Below, in pieces: positions 38,908 through 46,807 of a stretch of 64,000 nt of DNA (its first letter is position 1; each line of letters opens with the position of its first letter). Made by a program: the position numbers and the translations under genes. This DNA is from Thauera sp. 28 (GTDB taxonomy: Bacteria > Pseudomonadota > Gammaproteobacteria > Burkholderiales > Rhodocyclaceae). The notes below the pieces were generated by a model. It saw only the letters and a program-made list of their open reading frames with translations. It ran no database searches and was not told where the DNA came from. Location of the stretch: the NCBI RefSeq assembly GCF_000310145.2, contig NZ_AMXA01000006.1:103269-167268 (forward strand). The letters are read 5' to 3'.

Positions 38908-39058
38908 GGCTGCATCGTATCAAGGTTTGCATCGCCTGGGGAGGCGGGCCGAGCAGTCGCGAGGGCTCTTGGCCGCAGCCGCGCGCGCATGCGCCGACCG
39001 CTAGGTCATGGCAGCCTGCTCGAGCCGCCCGCTCTCCAGCCAGCGCCAGCACCGCCCG

Positions 39059-39679
39059 TCAGCCGCTGGCCTTGCCGCGTGCAGCCGCCAGGCATCTAGG
39101 CAGTTGCGCCTTCGACGTGCGCTGGATCTGCCGCAGCAGATCGACCGACACCCTTGGCACCTGATGGCGAAGCCGCAGTTCATCCTCCAGCCTAAGCAGC
39201 AGGCTCGCCGCCATCTCGGCATCGGCCAGCGCACGGTGGTAACGCCCCGCAACCGGCAAATTGGCGTACTCGACCAGCACGCCCAACTTATGGCTGGGCG
39301 CAGCGGGCAGAAGGCGCCGCGACAGCAGTAGCGAGCATACGAAGTCCTGCCCCCTGCTGCGCTCGATGCGCGCCAGCTCCGCATCCCAGAACTTGGCGTC
39401 GAACGAGGCGTTGTGGGCGACGATCGGCATGTTGCCGACGAAATCGGACACCTCGCGCATGACCTCGCCCGCCGCCGGCGCGCTGCGGATCATCGCGTTC
39501 GTGATGCCGGTCAGCGCCTCGATGTAGGCCGGAATCCGGACTCCCGCGTTCATCAGGCTCTGGTAGCGATCGACCACACGCCCATCCTCCACGATGACCG
39601 CTGCGACCTCCGTTGCGCGGTCACCCTGTGCGGGCGACAACCCCGTGGTCTCGAAATCAATCACTGCCACCGCTTCCAT
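39059..39679 (-). CDS. DEDDh 3'-5' exonuclease (DnaQ-like)
   Basis: 206 aa from MEAVAVIDFETTG. Exo motifs: DFETTG (I), NMPIVAHNASFDAKF (II) and YHRALADAEMAASLLLRL (III, H-x4-D). Related to polymerase III epsilon proofreading subunits and RNase T; DNA repair or RNA processing is likely. Independent of tyrS: its stop is 152 bases before the leader peptide. Confidence 0.92.
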   Translation of the reverse strand: MEAVAVIDFETTGLSPAQGDRATEVAAVIVEDGRVVDRYQSLMNAGVRIPAYIEALTGITNAMIRSAPAAGEVMREVSDFVGNMPIVAHNASFDAKFWDAELARIERSRGQDFVCSLLLSRRLLPAAPSHKLGVLVEYANLPVAGRYHRALADAEMAASLLLRLEDELRLRHQVPRVSVDLLRQIQRTSKAQLPRCLAAARGKASG

Positions 39680-39892
39680 GCTCAGCACCTTTTCAGGCCG
39701 TGGCGCATGAGGGCATGCGCACCTTGGCGACCGGGCCGGATTATAGGCAGAGTAAGCACTGCCGGAGCTGTCCAGCGCAACCCGCCAAGACAGCACATTG
39801 CATCGACTCGCGCATCAGCCAAGCGCCGGCATCACTTCAGCGGTTAGAATTTTCGCCAGCGCTCGGCAGGCTCACCATCAAGGACACCGACC

Positions 39893-40777
39893 ATGAATCC
39901 GATCGTCCGCATCCAACCGCGCAGCGCCGACCTCGGCGATGGCATGCTCGTGCGCCGTGCGCTCCCCAATCGCCAGCAGCGCATGGTTGGCGCGTGGTGC
40001 TTCCTCGACCACGCCGGCCCCGTGCGGTTCGAGCCCGGCAAGGGCATGCACGTCGGCGCGCACCCGCACATCGGCCTGCAGACCTTCACCTGGCTCATCG
40101 AGGGCGAGGTCCTGCACCGCGACAGCCTGGGCAACGAGCAGATCATCCGCCCTGGCCAGGTCAATCTGATGACCGCTGGACATGGCATCGCCCACACCGA
40201 GGATTCGCTGCACGACGGCGAGCGGCTGCACGCGGCACAACTGTGGATCGCCCTGCCGCCGGAGCATAAGGATTGCCCGCCCGCCTTCGATCACTACGCC
40301 GAACTGCCGCACTGGCGCGAAGACAGCGCAGAACTGACCCTACTCGCCGGCCGCTACGGTGAGCGAACCGCACCGGCGCGCATCCACTCCCCGCTGGTCG
40401 GCATCGACATCGCCTGCGACAGCACCAGCAGCATCACGCTCCAACTGGACCCCGGTTTCGAGTACGGCCTGATGCCCCTCGTGGGCGACGCAATGGTCGA
40501 CGGCGAAACCATCAGCGCCGACGAACTCGCCTACCTCGGCAAGGGACGCAGCGAACTTCAGCTTGCGCTACCCGCAGGCGCTCGGGTGCTGTTCCTGGGG
40601 GGCGAGCCGTTCGAGGAACCAGTGCTGATGTGGTGGAATTTTGTGGGCTTCAGCAAGGAAGACATCGCGCAGGCACAGACCGAGTGGGAACAAGGAGCCG
40701 TCCGATTCGGAATGATCGGCGACGGCCAGGCACCGCGACTCGTTGCACCGCCCCTGCCGTGGCGAAACGGCGGTTGA
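39893..40777 (+). CDS. Pirin family protein
   Basis: 294 aa bicupin. Metal ligands are apparent in HVGAHPHIGLQTFTWLIEG and NLMTAGHGIAHTEDS; the second half includes LFLGGEPFEEPVLMWWNFVGFS, a pirin signature. Bacterial pirins include quercetin dioxygenase activity and pyruvate-dehydrogenase interactions. The role here is not indicated. Confidence 0.93.
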   Translation: MNPIVRIQPRSADLGDGMLVRRALPNRQQRMVGAWCFLDHAGPVRFEPGKGMHVGAHPHIGLQTFTWLIEGEVLHRDSLGNEQIIRPGQVNLMTAGHGIAHTEDSLHDGERLHAAQLWIALPPEHKDCPPAFDHYAELPHWREDSAELTLLAGRYGERTAPARIHSPLVGIDIACDSTSSITLQLDPGFEYGLMPLVGDAMVDGETISADELAYLGKGRSELQLALPAGARVLFLGGEPFEEPVLMWWNFVGFSKEDIAQAQTEWEQGAVRFGMIGDGQAPRLVAPPLPWRNGG

Positions 40778-41327
40778 TCACGCTCGGAATCAGCCGCAGG
40801 CACGACACCGCCGACCTCGACGGGCCTCGATCTCGGGTGTCGCTCAAAAATTGGGCAGCGCTCGAATCAGGCCGAGTTTCAAGGGCTCAGCCGGGTTATC
40901 CACAACTCCTCCCACAACCCTGTCCCCATCGGCTGGGGACAAGCGCGACAGGCTCGGACGGAGCTTGCGGGCATCACTTGCCACGGACAGGCCGATATTC
41001 GAAGCCGACGGCCACCGATTCCATGCTCTGGTCCAACGACTGCATTCGCCCGACATCGCAGGCTTGATGTGAACGGGATGCTCAGGTAAGGTAAAAAAGG
41101 ATTTGCGCAAATGCACTAAATCCCTCCCGCTGCTCAAGGGGCCGATTGATCGGCCATTCATGCCGTGCAGCGGGCGATCGTTCAACGGCCAATGCGTCGC
41201 TTGAGTTTTTTGAGGGCCCTCACTTGGGCCGACCGACCGCGGTGCCCGCCCCAAGGCGCTGACGTGGTCTGACATGTCGCACTTCACCCCGCTGTGGGTG
41301 CGGCATGCCACCAGAACAACCCACGAC
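40778..41327. other. 550-bp non-coding region upstream of ectA
   Basis: I see no credible gene. It holds a perfect DnaA-box sequence TTATCCACA (40896-40904), an 8-bp hairpin TGTCCCCA/TGGGGACA (40921-40941), and two perfect 12-bp palindromes: ATTTGCGCAAAT (41101-41112) and TGAGGGCCCTCA (41211-41222). The palindromes lie 216 and 106 bases before ectA and are candidates for osmotic control of ectABCD. Open frames here are compositional shadows. Confidence 0.5.
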
Positions 41328-41906
41328 ATGAACCGTACCGACACGCCTTCGCCCATCCGCTCCGCCCCCCAATCCCGCATCCGTTTCCGTAGCACGCGCC
41401 CGAGCGATGGCACCGCTCTCTGGCAATTCGTCCAGTCCACCGGCACGCTGGAGCCGAATTCGGTCTATTTCTACGTTCTGTTCGCCGCCGACTTCGGCGA
41501 CACCTGCCTTGTGGCCGAGCAGAACGGCCGCATCGTCGGCGCCGTCATCGGCTTTCATCCGCCGCGCGAGGCCGACACCGCCTTCGTCTGGCAGGTGGGG
41601 GTGCTGCCCGAGCAGCGCGGCCAGGGCCTCGGCCTGCAGCTGCTGCAGCAATGGTTGAGCCTGCCGGCCAACGCCCGCTGCTGCTGGGTGACAGCCACGG
41701 TAGCGGACGACAACAAGGCCTCGCGTGCCCTGTTCCAACGACTGGCGCGCGAACATGACACCGGCTGCCAGGTGACCCCCCACTTCACCGCCGACCTGTT
41801 TCCATCAGGCCACCCCGCCGAGCCGATGCTGCGCGTGGGTCCGATTGCGCGCCATACGCCCGCCCGCGGCGTTCAGTCCCAGCTCGAGAACCCCATTCCG
41901 GTCTGA
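41328..41906 (+). CDS. ectA: L-2,4-diaminobutyrate N-acetyltransferase EctA
   Basis: 192 aa GNAT enzyme, second step of ectoine synthesis. Motifs: RSTRPSDGTALWQFVQ, LEPNSVYFYVLFAADFGDTC, WQVGVLPEQRGQGLG (acetyl-CoA loop), VTATVADDNKASRALFQRLA. Start at ATG 41328 (MNRTDTPSP) preferred; an in-frame ATG at 41274 would add 18 residues. First gene of ectABCD. Confidence 0.95.
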   Translation: MNRTDTPSPIRSAPQSRIRFRSTRPSDGTALWQFVQSTGTLEPNSVYFYVLFAADFGDTCLVAEQNGRIVGAVIGFHPPREADTAFVWQVGVLPEQRGQGLGLQLLQQWLSLPANARCCWVTATVADDNKASRALFQRLAREHDTGCQVTPHFTADLFPSGHPAEPMLRVGPIARHTPARGVQSQLENPIPV

Positions 41907-42008
41907 CCGGCTTCGTGCCGTACAGGGCACTCGCAGGCGCGAGCGCCCGGATATCGCTCGTCCTATATCGAGCGCAGACCCGCCCATTTCGACCAGAGGA
42001 GTTATCTC

Positions 42009-43292
42009 ATGATGAACACATTCGAACAGTACGAATCCGAAGTCCGCGGCTACTGCCGCAGCTTTCCCGCGATGTTCACCAGCGCCAAGGGCGCGTGGAT
42101 GATAGACGCCGAGGGCCGCCGCTATCTCGACTTCTTCTGCGGCGCGGGCGTGCTGAACTACGGTCACAACCCCGACAAGATCAAGCAGGCCCTGCTGGCC
42201 TACCTGATGCGCGACGGCATTACGCACTCGCTGGACATGTACACCGAGGCGAAGCAAGCCTTCATCGCCCGCTTCAACGACGTCATCCTGCAACCGCGGG
42301 GCCTGCGCTACAAGTTCCAGTTTCCCGGACCGACCGGCACCAATGCGGTCGAAGCTGCGCTCAAGCTGGCGCGCAAGGTGACCGGACGCGAGCAGGTGGT
42401 CGGCTTCACCAATGCCTTCCACGGCATGACGCTGGGCGCGCTGGCGGTGACCGGAAACGGGTTCAAGCGCGCCGGTGCCGGCGTGCCGCTCGGCCACACC
42501 GCCTCCGTTCCGTTCGATGGCTATCTTGGCGAAGGCACGGACACGCTCGACTACTTCGAGGCGCTGCTCAAGGACGAGGGCAGCGGGATGGACAAGCCTG
42601 CCGCGGTCATCGTTGAGACCGTGCAGGCCGAGGGTGGCGTGAACGTCGCCAGCGTCGAGTGGCTTCAGCGTCTGCGCCGCATCACCGAAGAACATGGCGT
42701 TCTGCTCATCGTCGACGACATCCAGGTCGGCTGCGGCCGCACCGGAGCCTTCTTCAGCTTCGAGGAGGCAGGGATCGTGCCTGACATCGTCACGCTGTCC
42801 AAGTCCTTGTCGGGCTATGGCCTGCCGCTGGCGCTGGTGCTGATCAAGCCCGAACTCGACCAATGGGCGCCGGGCGAGCACAACGGCACCTTCCGCGGAC
42901 ACAACCCGGCCTTCGTCACCGCCACTGCCGCGCTCAGGTTCTGGCAGGACGGCTTGCTCGCAGAGGATGTGGCACGCAAGGCCGGGCTGGTCGAGAAGCG
43001 CCTGACCGACATCGTCGCAAAGCATGCTCCCGGTGCGCGGGTGCGCGGGCGCGGGCTGATCTGGGGCATCGAGTTCGATGACACCCAACTGGCGGCGCGC
43101 ATCTCGCAGGCGTGCTTCAAGCGCGGGCTGATCATCGAGACTGCGGGCATCGACGACCAGGTGCTCAAGCTGCTCCCAAGCCTGACCATCGCCGAGGAAG
43201 AACTGCGCCACGGTCTGGATGTGATCGAAGCCGGCTTGCGCGAAGCCCTGAGCGTCGACAACGCCTCGCCGGCGATCGAAGCCGCGGCCTGA
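42009..43292 (+). CDS. ectB: Diaminobutyrate-2-oxoglutarate transaminase EctB
   Basis: 427 aa class III PLP transaminase, first step of ectoine synthesis (aspartate semialdehyde to 2,4-diaminobutyrate). FPGPTGTNAVEAALKLARK, LIVDDIQVGCGRTGAFFSFE and VTLSKSLSGYGLPLAL with the PLP Lys are intact. GAGGAG lies seven bases before ATG 42009. Confidence 0.97.
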   Translation: MMNTFEQYESEVRGYCRSFPAMFTSAKGAWMIDAEGRRYLDFFCGAGVLNYGHNPDKIKQALLAYLMRDGITHSLDMYTEAKQAFIARFNDVILQPRGLRYKFQFPGPTGTNAVEAALKLARKVTGREQVVGFTNAFHGMTLGALAVTGNGFKRAGAGVPLGHTASVPFDGYLGEGTDTLDYFEALLKDEGSGMDKPAAVIVETVQAEGGVNVASVEWLQRLRRITEEHGVLLIVDDIQVGCGRTGAFFSFEEAGIVPDIVTLSKSLSGYGLPLALVLIKPELDQWAPGEHNGTFRGHNPAFVTATAALRFWQDGLLAEDVARKAGLVEKRLTDIVAKHAPGARVRGRGLIWGIEFDDTQLAARISQACFKRGLIIETAGIDDQVLKLLPSLTIAEEELRHGLDVIEAGLREALSVDNASPAIEAAA

Positions 43293-43329
43293 GGCTACCG
43301 GCAGCCCTGCCCCCTTCTTTCACCTCCCG

Positions 43330-43351
43330 CGCCCCGTTAAAAGGCGGGGCG
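43330..43351 (+). repeat. Hairpin between ectB and ectC
   Basis: CGCCCCG-TTAAAAGG-CGGGGCG, 7-bp stem, 38 bases after the ectB stop and 24 bases before ectC. Possible mRNA-processing or partial attenuation site that could set ectC output relative to ectAB. Confidence 0.45.
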
Positions 43352-43375
43352 CACCCTACATGCGAGGACACCCCA

Positions 43376-43765
43376 ATGATCGTGAAGCACCTGGACGACG
43401 TCATCGGCACAGCCGCTGACGTGGATACCGAAGGCTGGAACAGCCGTCGCCTGATCTACAAGGATGCTGGTGTCGGCTATTCCATCAACGACACCATCAT
43501 CAAGCCCGGCACCGAGCATGAGTTCGAGTACCGGAACCACTTCGAGACGGTGTACTGCATCGAAGGCGAAGGCGAGATCATCGACCTTGCCACTGGCGTG
43601 ACCCACGCCATCCGCCCCGGCACCCTGTACTGCCTGAACCAGCACGACCGCCACGTCCTGCGCGCCAACAAGGGCAGCCACATGCGCATGGTGTGCGTGT
43701 TCAATCCGCCGCTGACCGGGCGCGAGGTGCATGACCAGACCGGCGCTTACGCGCTCGCCGACTGA
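43376..43765 (+). CDS. ectC: L-ectoine synthase EctC
   Basis: 129 aa cupin, standard EctC length. Cyclises N-acetyl-diaminobutyrate to ectoine. Starts MIVKHLDDVIGTAADVDT; metal-site region FEYRNHFETVYCIEGEGEI and LNQHDRHVLRA; ends REVHDQTGAY. A GAGGA site precedes the start. Confidence 0.97.
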   Translation: MIVKHLDDVIGTAADVDTEGWNSRRLIYKDAGVGYSINDTIIKPGTEHEFEYRNHFETVYCIEGEGEIIDLATGVTHAIRPGTLYCLNQHDRHVLRANKGSHMRMVCVFNPPLTGREVHDQTGAYALAD

Positions 43766-43784
43766 GTGGATGGGCAAGGCCATG

Positions 43785-44774
43785 ATGAGCATGACCGGCA
43801 TGAACGCCGCCCGCCCCGCGCTGACGCGTCCGCGCGCAGATGACCGCTACCCCTCGCGCTTCGACCCCGAGCCGCAGATCGGCCCGCGCCTGGATCCGGT
43901 GGCCTACCCGCATGCCACTGCGGGGCCGCTGAACGCCGAAGAGCTGCGTTTCTACGAAGAGAACGGCTATCTGCACTTCGATCAATTGCTCGATGCCGGC
44001 GAGGTGCAGGACTGCCTGAATGAGCTTGCGCGCCTGCGCACCGACGAGTCGGTCAAGGGCCGCGATGAAGCGGTGATCGAGCCCGGCAGCCGGGAGTTGC
44101 GCTCGATCTTCGCCGTGCATCGCAGCAGCGCAGTGCTCGCACGCCTGGCCAACCATCCCAGGCTGGTTGCGATCGCCGAGCAGCTGCTCGGCAGCAAGGT
44201 GTACATCCACCAGTCGCGCGTGAACTACAAGGGCGGCTTTCGGGGCAAGGAATTCTACTGGCATTCCGACTTCGAGACCTGGCACGTGGAGGATGGCATC
44301 CCTGCCATGCGCATGGTGAGCTGCTCGATCGCGCTCACGGCCAACACGCCGCACAACGGCCCGCTGATGATCATCCCCGGCTCCCACCATCGCTATGTGC
44401 GCTGCGTGGGCGCCACGCCCGAGAACCACTACAAGGCCTCGCTCAGGCAGCAGGACATCGGCGTGCCGGACGAGACCAGCCTGAGTCGGCTGGTCGAGGA
44501 CTTCGGCATCGTCGCGCCGACCGGCCCAGCGGGCGCGGTCACCTTCTTCGAGTGCAACGTGATGCACGGATCCAGCTCGAACATCACCCCCTTGCCGCGC
44601 AGCAACCTGTTCATGGTGTTCAACAGCGTGAACAACACGCCAGTCGCCCCCTTCTGCGGACTGGAGCCACGTCCCAACTTCATCGCCGAACGGGAGGACT
44701 TCACCCCCGTGGGGCAAGGGACTGACGGGGGCGACCCCTGCGACGCGGAGGCCAGGGCTCTCACGCCAGCCTGA
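43785..44774 (+). CDS. ectD: Ectoine 5-hydroxylase EctD
   Basis: 329 aa Fe(II)/2-oxoglutarate dioxygenase making 5-hydroxyectoine. The EctD signature FYWHSDFETWHVEDGIPAMR contains the H-x-D iron ligands; the distal His is in NVMHGSSSNI. An AAGG five bases before ATG 43785 favours that start over ATG 43770 or 43731 (which overlap ectC). The C-terminal tail after REDFTPV (GQGTDGGDPCDAEARALTPA) is longer than in typical EctD. Confidence 0.95.
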   Translation: MSMTGMNAARPALTRPRADDRYPSRFDPEPQIGPRLDPVAYPHATAGPLNAEELRFYEENGYLHFDQLLDAGEVQDCLNELARLRTDESVKGRDEAVIEPGSRELRSIFAVHRSSAVLARLANHPRLVAIAEQLLGSKVYIHQSRVNYKGGFRGKEFYWHSDFETWHVEDGIPAMRMVSCSIALTANTPHNGPLMIIPGSHHRYVRCVGATPENHYKASLRQQDIGVPDETSLSRLVEDFGIVAPTGPAGAVTFFECNVMHGSSSNITPLPRSNLFMVFNSVNNTPVAPFCGLEPRPNFIAEREDFTPVGQGTDGGDPCDAEARALTPA

Positions 44775-44910
44775 AGCGCCGCGTTTGCATCGGTGATGCC
44801 GAAAAGCAAGCCGGCGTTGGAATTGGCGCGCTCGATGATGGGCGAGTGCGCACGCGTGCTGGACGCTGATTGATGCGGGACACTGACTGAGCCTCGACGG
44901 GACAAGCCGA

Positions 44911-45315
44911 TCAGTCGCTCACCCTTCCGCGCGCGGCCTTGATCAACGCCCGCTGCGCCTTCCCCTCCAGCCTGCGGGTGACCGACGCACGCGTCGGCCG
45001 GGTCGCACGGCGCGCCTTTGGGGGCGCCGCGACACGCTCGATCAACTCTTCCAGCCGGCGCAGCGCCTCGGTGCGGTTCTTCTCCAGGCTGCGAAACTTC
45101 TGCGCCTTGATGATCACCACGCCTTCCTTGCTGATCCGATGGTCGTGCAGGGCGAGCAGTCGCGCGCGGATGTCCTCCGGAAGGCTCGATGCAGTGATGT
45201 CGAAGCGCAAATGCACGGCGTTCGACACCTTGTTGACGTTCTGTCCGCCCGCGCCTTGCGCGCGAATCGCGGTGATCTCGATCTCGTCAGGAGAAAGGGG
45301 GAAGCGGGAGGTCAT
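44911..45315 (-). CDS. arfB: Alternative ribosome-rescue factor ArfB (YaeJ)
   Basis: 134 aa. Release-factor-like GGQ motif ([18 protein letters not shown]) and the Arg/Lys-rich C-terminal tail ([22 protein letters not shown]) that enters the mRNA channel of stalled ribosomes. It hydrolyses peptidyl-tRNA on non-stop complexes. Confidence 0.96.
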   Translation of the reverse strand: MTSRFPLSPDEIEITAIRAQGAGGQNVNKVSNAVHLRFDITASSLPEDIRARLLALHDHRISKEGVVIIKAQKFRSLEKNRTEALRRLEELIERVAAPPKARRATRPTRASVTRRLEGKAQRALIKAARGRVSD

Positions 45316-45398
45316 CGCTCGGGCAGGATAAGGGCATTCGGAAGGCAGTCGCTGCAGATCCGAAGCATCATGATTCCGATCGGCGACAGGCGCAACGA

Positions 45399-45690
45399 CG
45401 CGAACTTAAGCCCGAGGATCTCCGCGTATTCACGCGCCTGCTGCACCCCTGTCTCCGCGGGCAGCCCTGCGGCCTTTGCCTCGACCACGGCAAGCGGAAA
45501 ATCGCGACAGAAGTACGGCAGGTAGTCGGCCCGCTTCTGTTCGCCTCGCTGCGCCTTGCCGCCCGCCACGACGATGCGGCCGTTGGTGAAGGTCCGCTAC
45601 TCGCCGATCACATGAGGAGCCGCTCCCCCCAACCCGCCTCGATCAGCCAGGGTGTGACGACTCGCGGCAGGTATCCGCTTCGGCAATCAC
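45399..45690 (-). pseudogene. hsdR: Decayed hsdR (type I restriction R subunit) N-terminal remnant
   Basis: Pieces of one HsdR N terminus lie in three frames: VIAEADTCR (from GTG 45690), then VVTPWLIEAGWGE (ending by 45608), then TFTNGRIVVAGGKAQRGEQK followed by RADYLPYF and PLAVVEAKAAGLPAETGVQQ to about 45399. The nuclease Asp and ExK are recognisable (RADY, VEAK). At least two frameshifts and an in-frame TAG (45599-45597) break it, and the helicase part is absent. The last fragment's frame runs four bases into arfB. Confidence 0.8.
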
Positions 45691-45936
45691 GCCTGTTCGT
45701 ACGGACGCCTCTTCCAGCCGTCCGCTGCAGCCAGAAAAGCATTTCTTGGCCAAACAGCACGAAATAAAGCAATTCGTGGCCAAAAGAATCTCGCGGAACC
45801 TCAGGCACTTTTTGCCGTTTTCGGCACTCGGTGGCATGAGACACCACTCCCGAAGGTCTGCCGACGAGCAAGGTTCCCGACTCTCGGCGCTCCTGAGGCT
45901 AGGCACCGAGGCTAGTGGAACGCGGCCGCTCGCCTC

Positions 45937-46362
45937 TCAGGTCACCAAGGGCGGGCTAAACGGATTGATGCACCGCACCCCGGTCGACTTGAAGTCTTCC
46001 GTGTTGCGCGTAACGACGGTTAGGTCGTAGATGAGGGCGATGGCTGCAATCTGCTTGTCGATGGGATGCTGAGGACTCGGTGAAATCAGTCGGCCCCAGA
46101 GCTGAGCACAGTCGAGGTCAAAGCCCAGAATACGGTCTCCATAGTCAGCGACCACCATATCCAGCCAGGCTTCGAGTCGCGCGGCCTGCTCGCGGTCACC
46201 GCGGTTACGGATGTTCTCTAGGCCCCGGCGAATCTCACCGATTGTCAGGACCGACAGATAGATGTCCTCCGCGGCCAGGGTGGCGAAAAAGGCGGTCACG
46301 CCCGGATTGGCACGCCCACCTTTTCGCAGCTCGCTGATGATGTTGGTGTCGAGCAGGTACAT
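45937..46362 (-). CDS. vapC: PIN-domain toxin (VapC/FitB family)
   Basis: 141 aa. PIN acidic residues: LLDTNIISELRKG (Asp, Glu), IYLSVLTIGEIRRGLE (Glu), HPIDKQIAAIAL (Asp) and VVTRNTEDF (Asp). Predicted Mg2+-dependent ribonuclease. Its ATG overlaps the antitoxin stop (TGATG). Confidence 0.95.
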   Translation of the reverse strand: MYLLDTNIISELRKGGRANPGVTAFFATLAAEDIYLSVLTIGEIRRGLENIRNRGDREQAARLEAWLDMVVADYGDRILGFDLDCAQLWGRLISPSPQHPIDKQIAAIALIYDLTVVTRNTEDFKSTGVRCINPFSPPLVT

Positions 46363-46574
46363 CAGCCCTGCCTGAGGTTGAAGTCTTCATCGGCACCCAC
46401 GTCCGGCATGCTGGCCAGAACGTCTTTGAAGGTCCGCCGCGCAGGTCGCGCAAGCGCTGCCCGCAGGATTTCCCGATGCTCCGCCTCAGCGCTTCGACCG
46501 TGCCGCGCCGCAGCCTCTTTCAAAGCCTGCGCGACCGAAGGTTCGATGTTACGAACGACAAGATTAGTCGCCAT
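46362..46574 (-). CDS. FitA-like ribbon-helix-helix antitoxin
   Basis: 70 aa from MATNLVVRNIEPSVAQALKE, a FitA/Arc-type ribbon-helix-helix DNA-binding N terminus; HGRSAEAEHREILRAAL is typical. The C terminus (FKDVLASMPDVGADEDF) would bind the toxin. Overlaps vapC by one base. A long inverted repeat lies just upstream. Confidence 0.92.
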   Translation of the reverse strand: MATNLVVRNIEPSVAQALKEAAARHGRSAEAEHREILRAALARPARRTFKDVLASMPDVGADEDFNLRQG

Positions 46575-46587
46575 CGCGCTCTCCTGA

Positions 46588-46634
46588 TGATTGCAATGCG
46601 CGCATTTTAGCGAGCACCGCAATCATTGCAATCA
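46588..46634. promoter_or_regulatory. Operator of the toxin-antitoxin pair
   Basis: TGATTGCAAT (46588-46597) and its exact complement ATTGCAATCA (46625-46634), 37 bases centre to centre, upstream of the antitoxin start; GCAATCA is also repeated directly next to the second arm. This fits cooperative autorepression by a FitAB-type tetramer. Confidence 0.7.
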
Positions 46635-46748
46635 CCATCAAGGCCACAGGTTCGTCAGGACGCTGAAATCACTTCAAAACGCGAGGGAAAGAAAATGTAG
46701 CCGCACTCCGTGTCCCCGTACGTCACGCTTTAGCTCACCGAACCCATA

Positions 46749-46766
46749 CTAGCAGCCTGTCGGACT
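46749..46766 (+). repeat. IS1182-family left inverted repeat
   Basis: CTAGCAGCCTGTCGGACT, exact complement of the right end at 48283-48300. Confidence 0.9.
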
Positions 46767-46807
46767 ACCCCCTGTAAAATGCCCCATCGCCCCCGGATCC
46801 TAAGAGC

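Noticed and set aside
40896..40904. DnaA box TTATCCACA as a replication origin
   Set aside because: Only one perfect copy, with no AT-rich unwinding region or dnaA/dnaN neighbours.
40844..41446. 200-codon minus-strand frame upstream of ectA
   Set aside because: It runs into ectA antisense and has no family pattern or usable ribosome site.
44775..44910. Possible coding remnant between ectD and arfB
   Set aside because: Short frames on both strands show no recognisable family or ribosome site.
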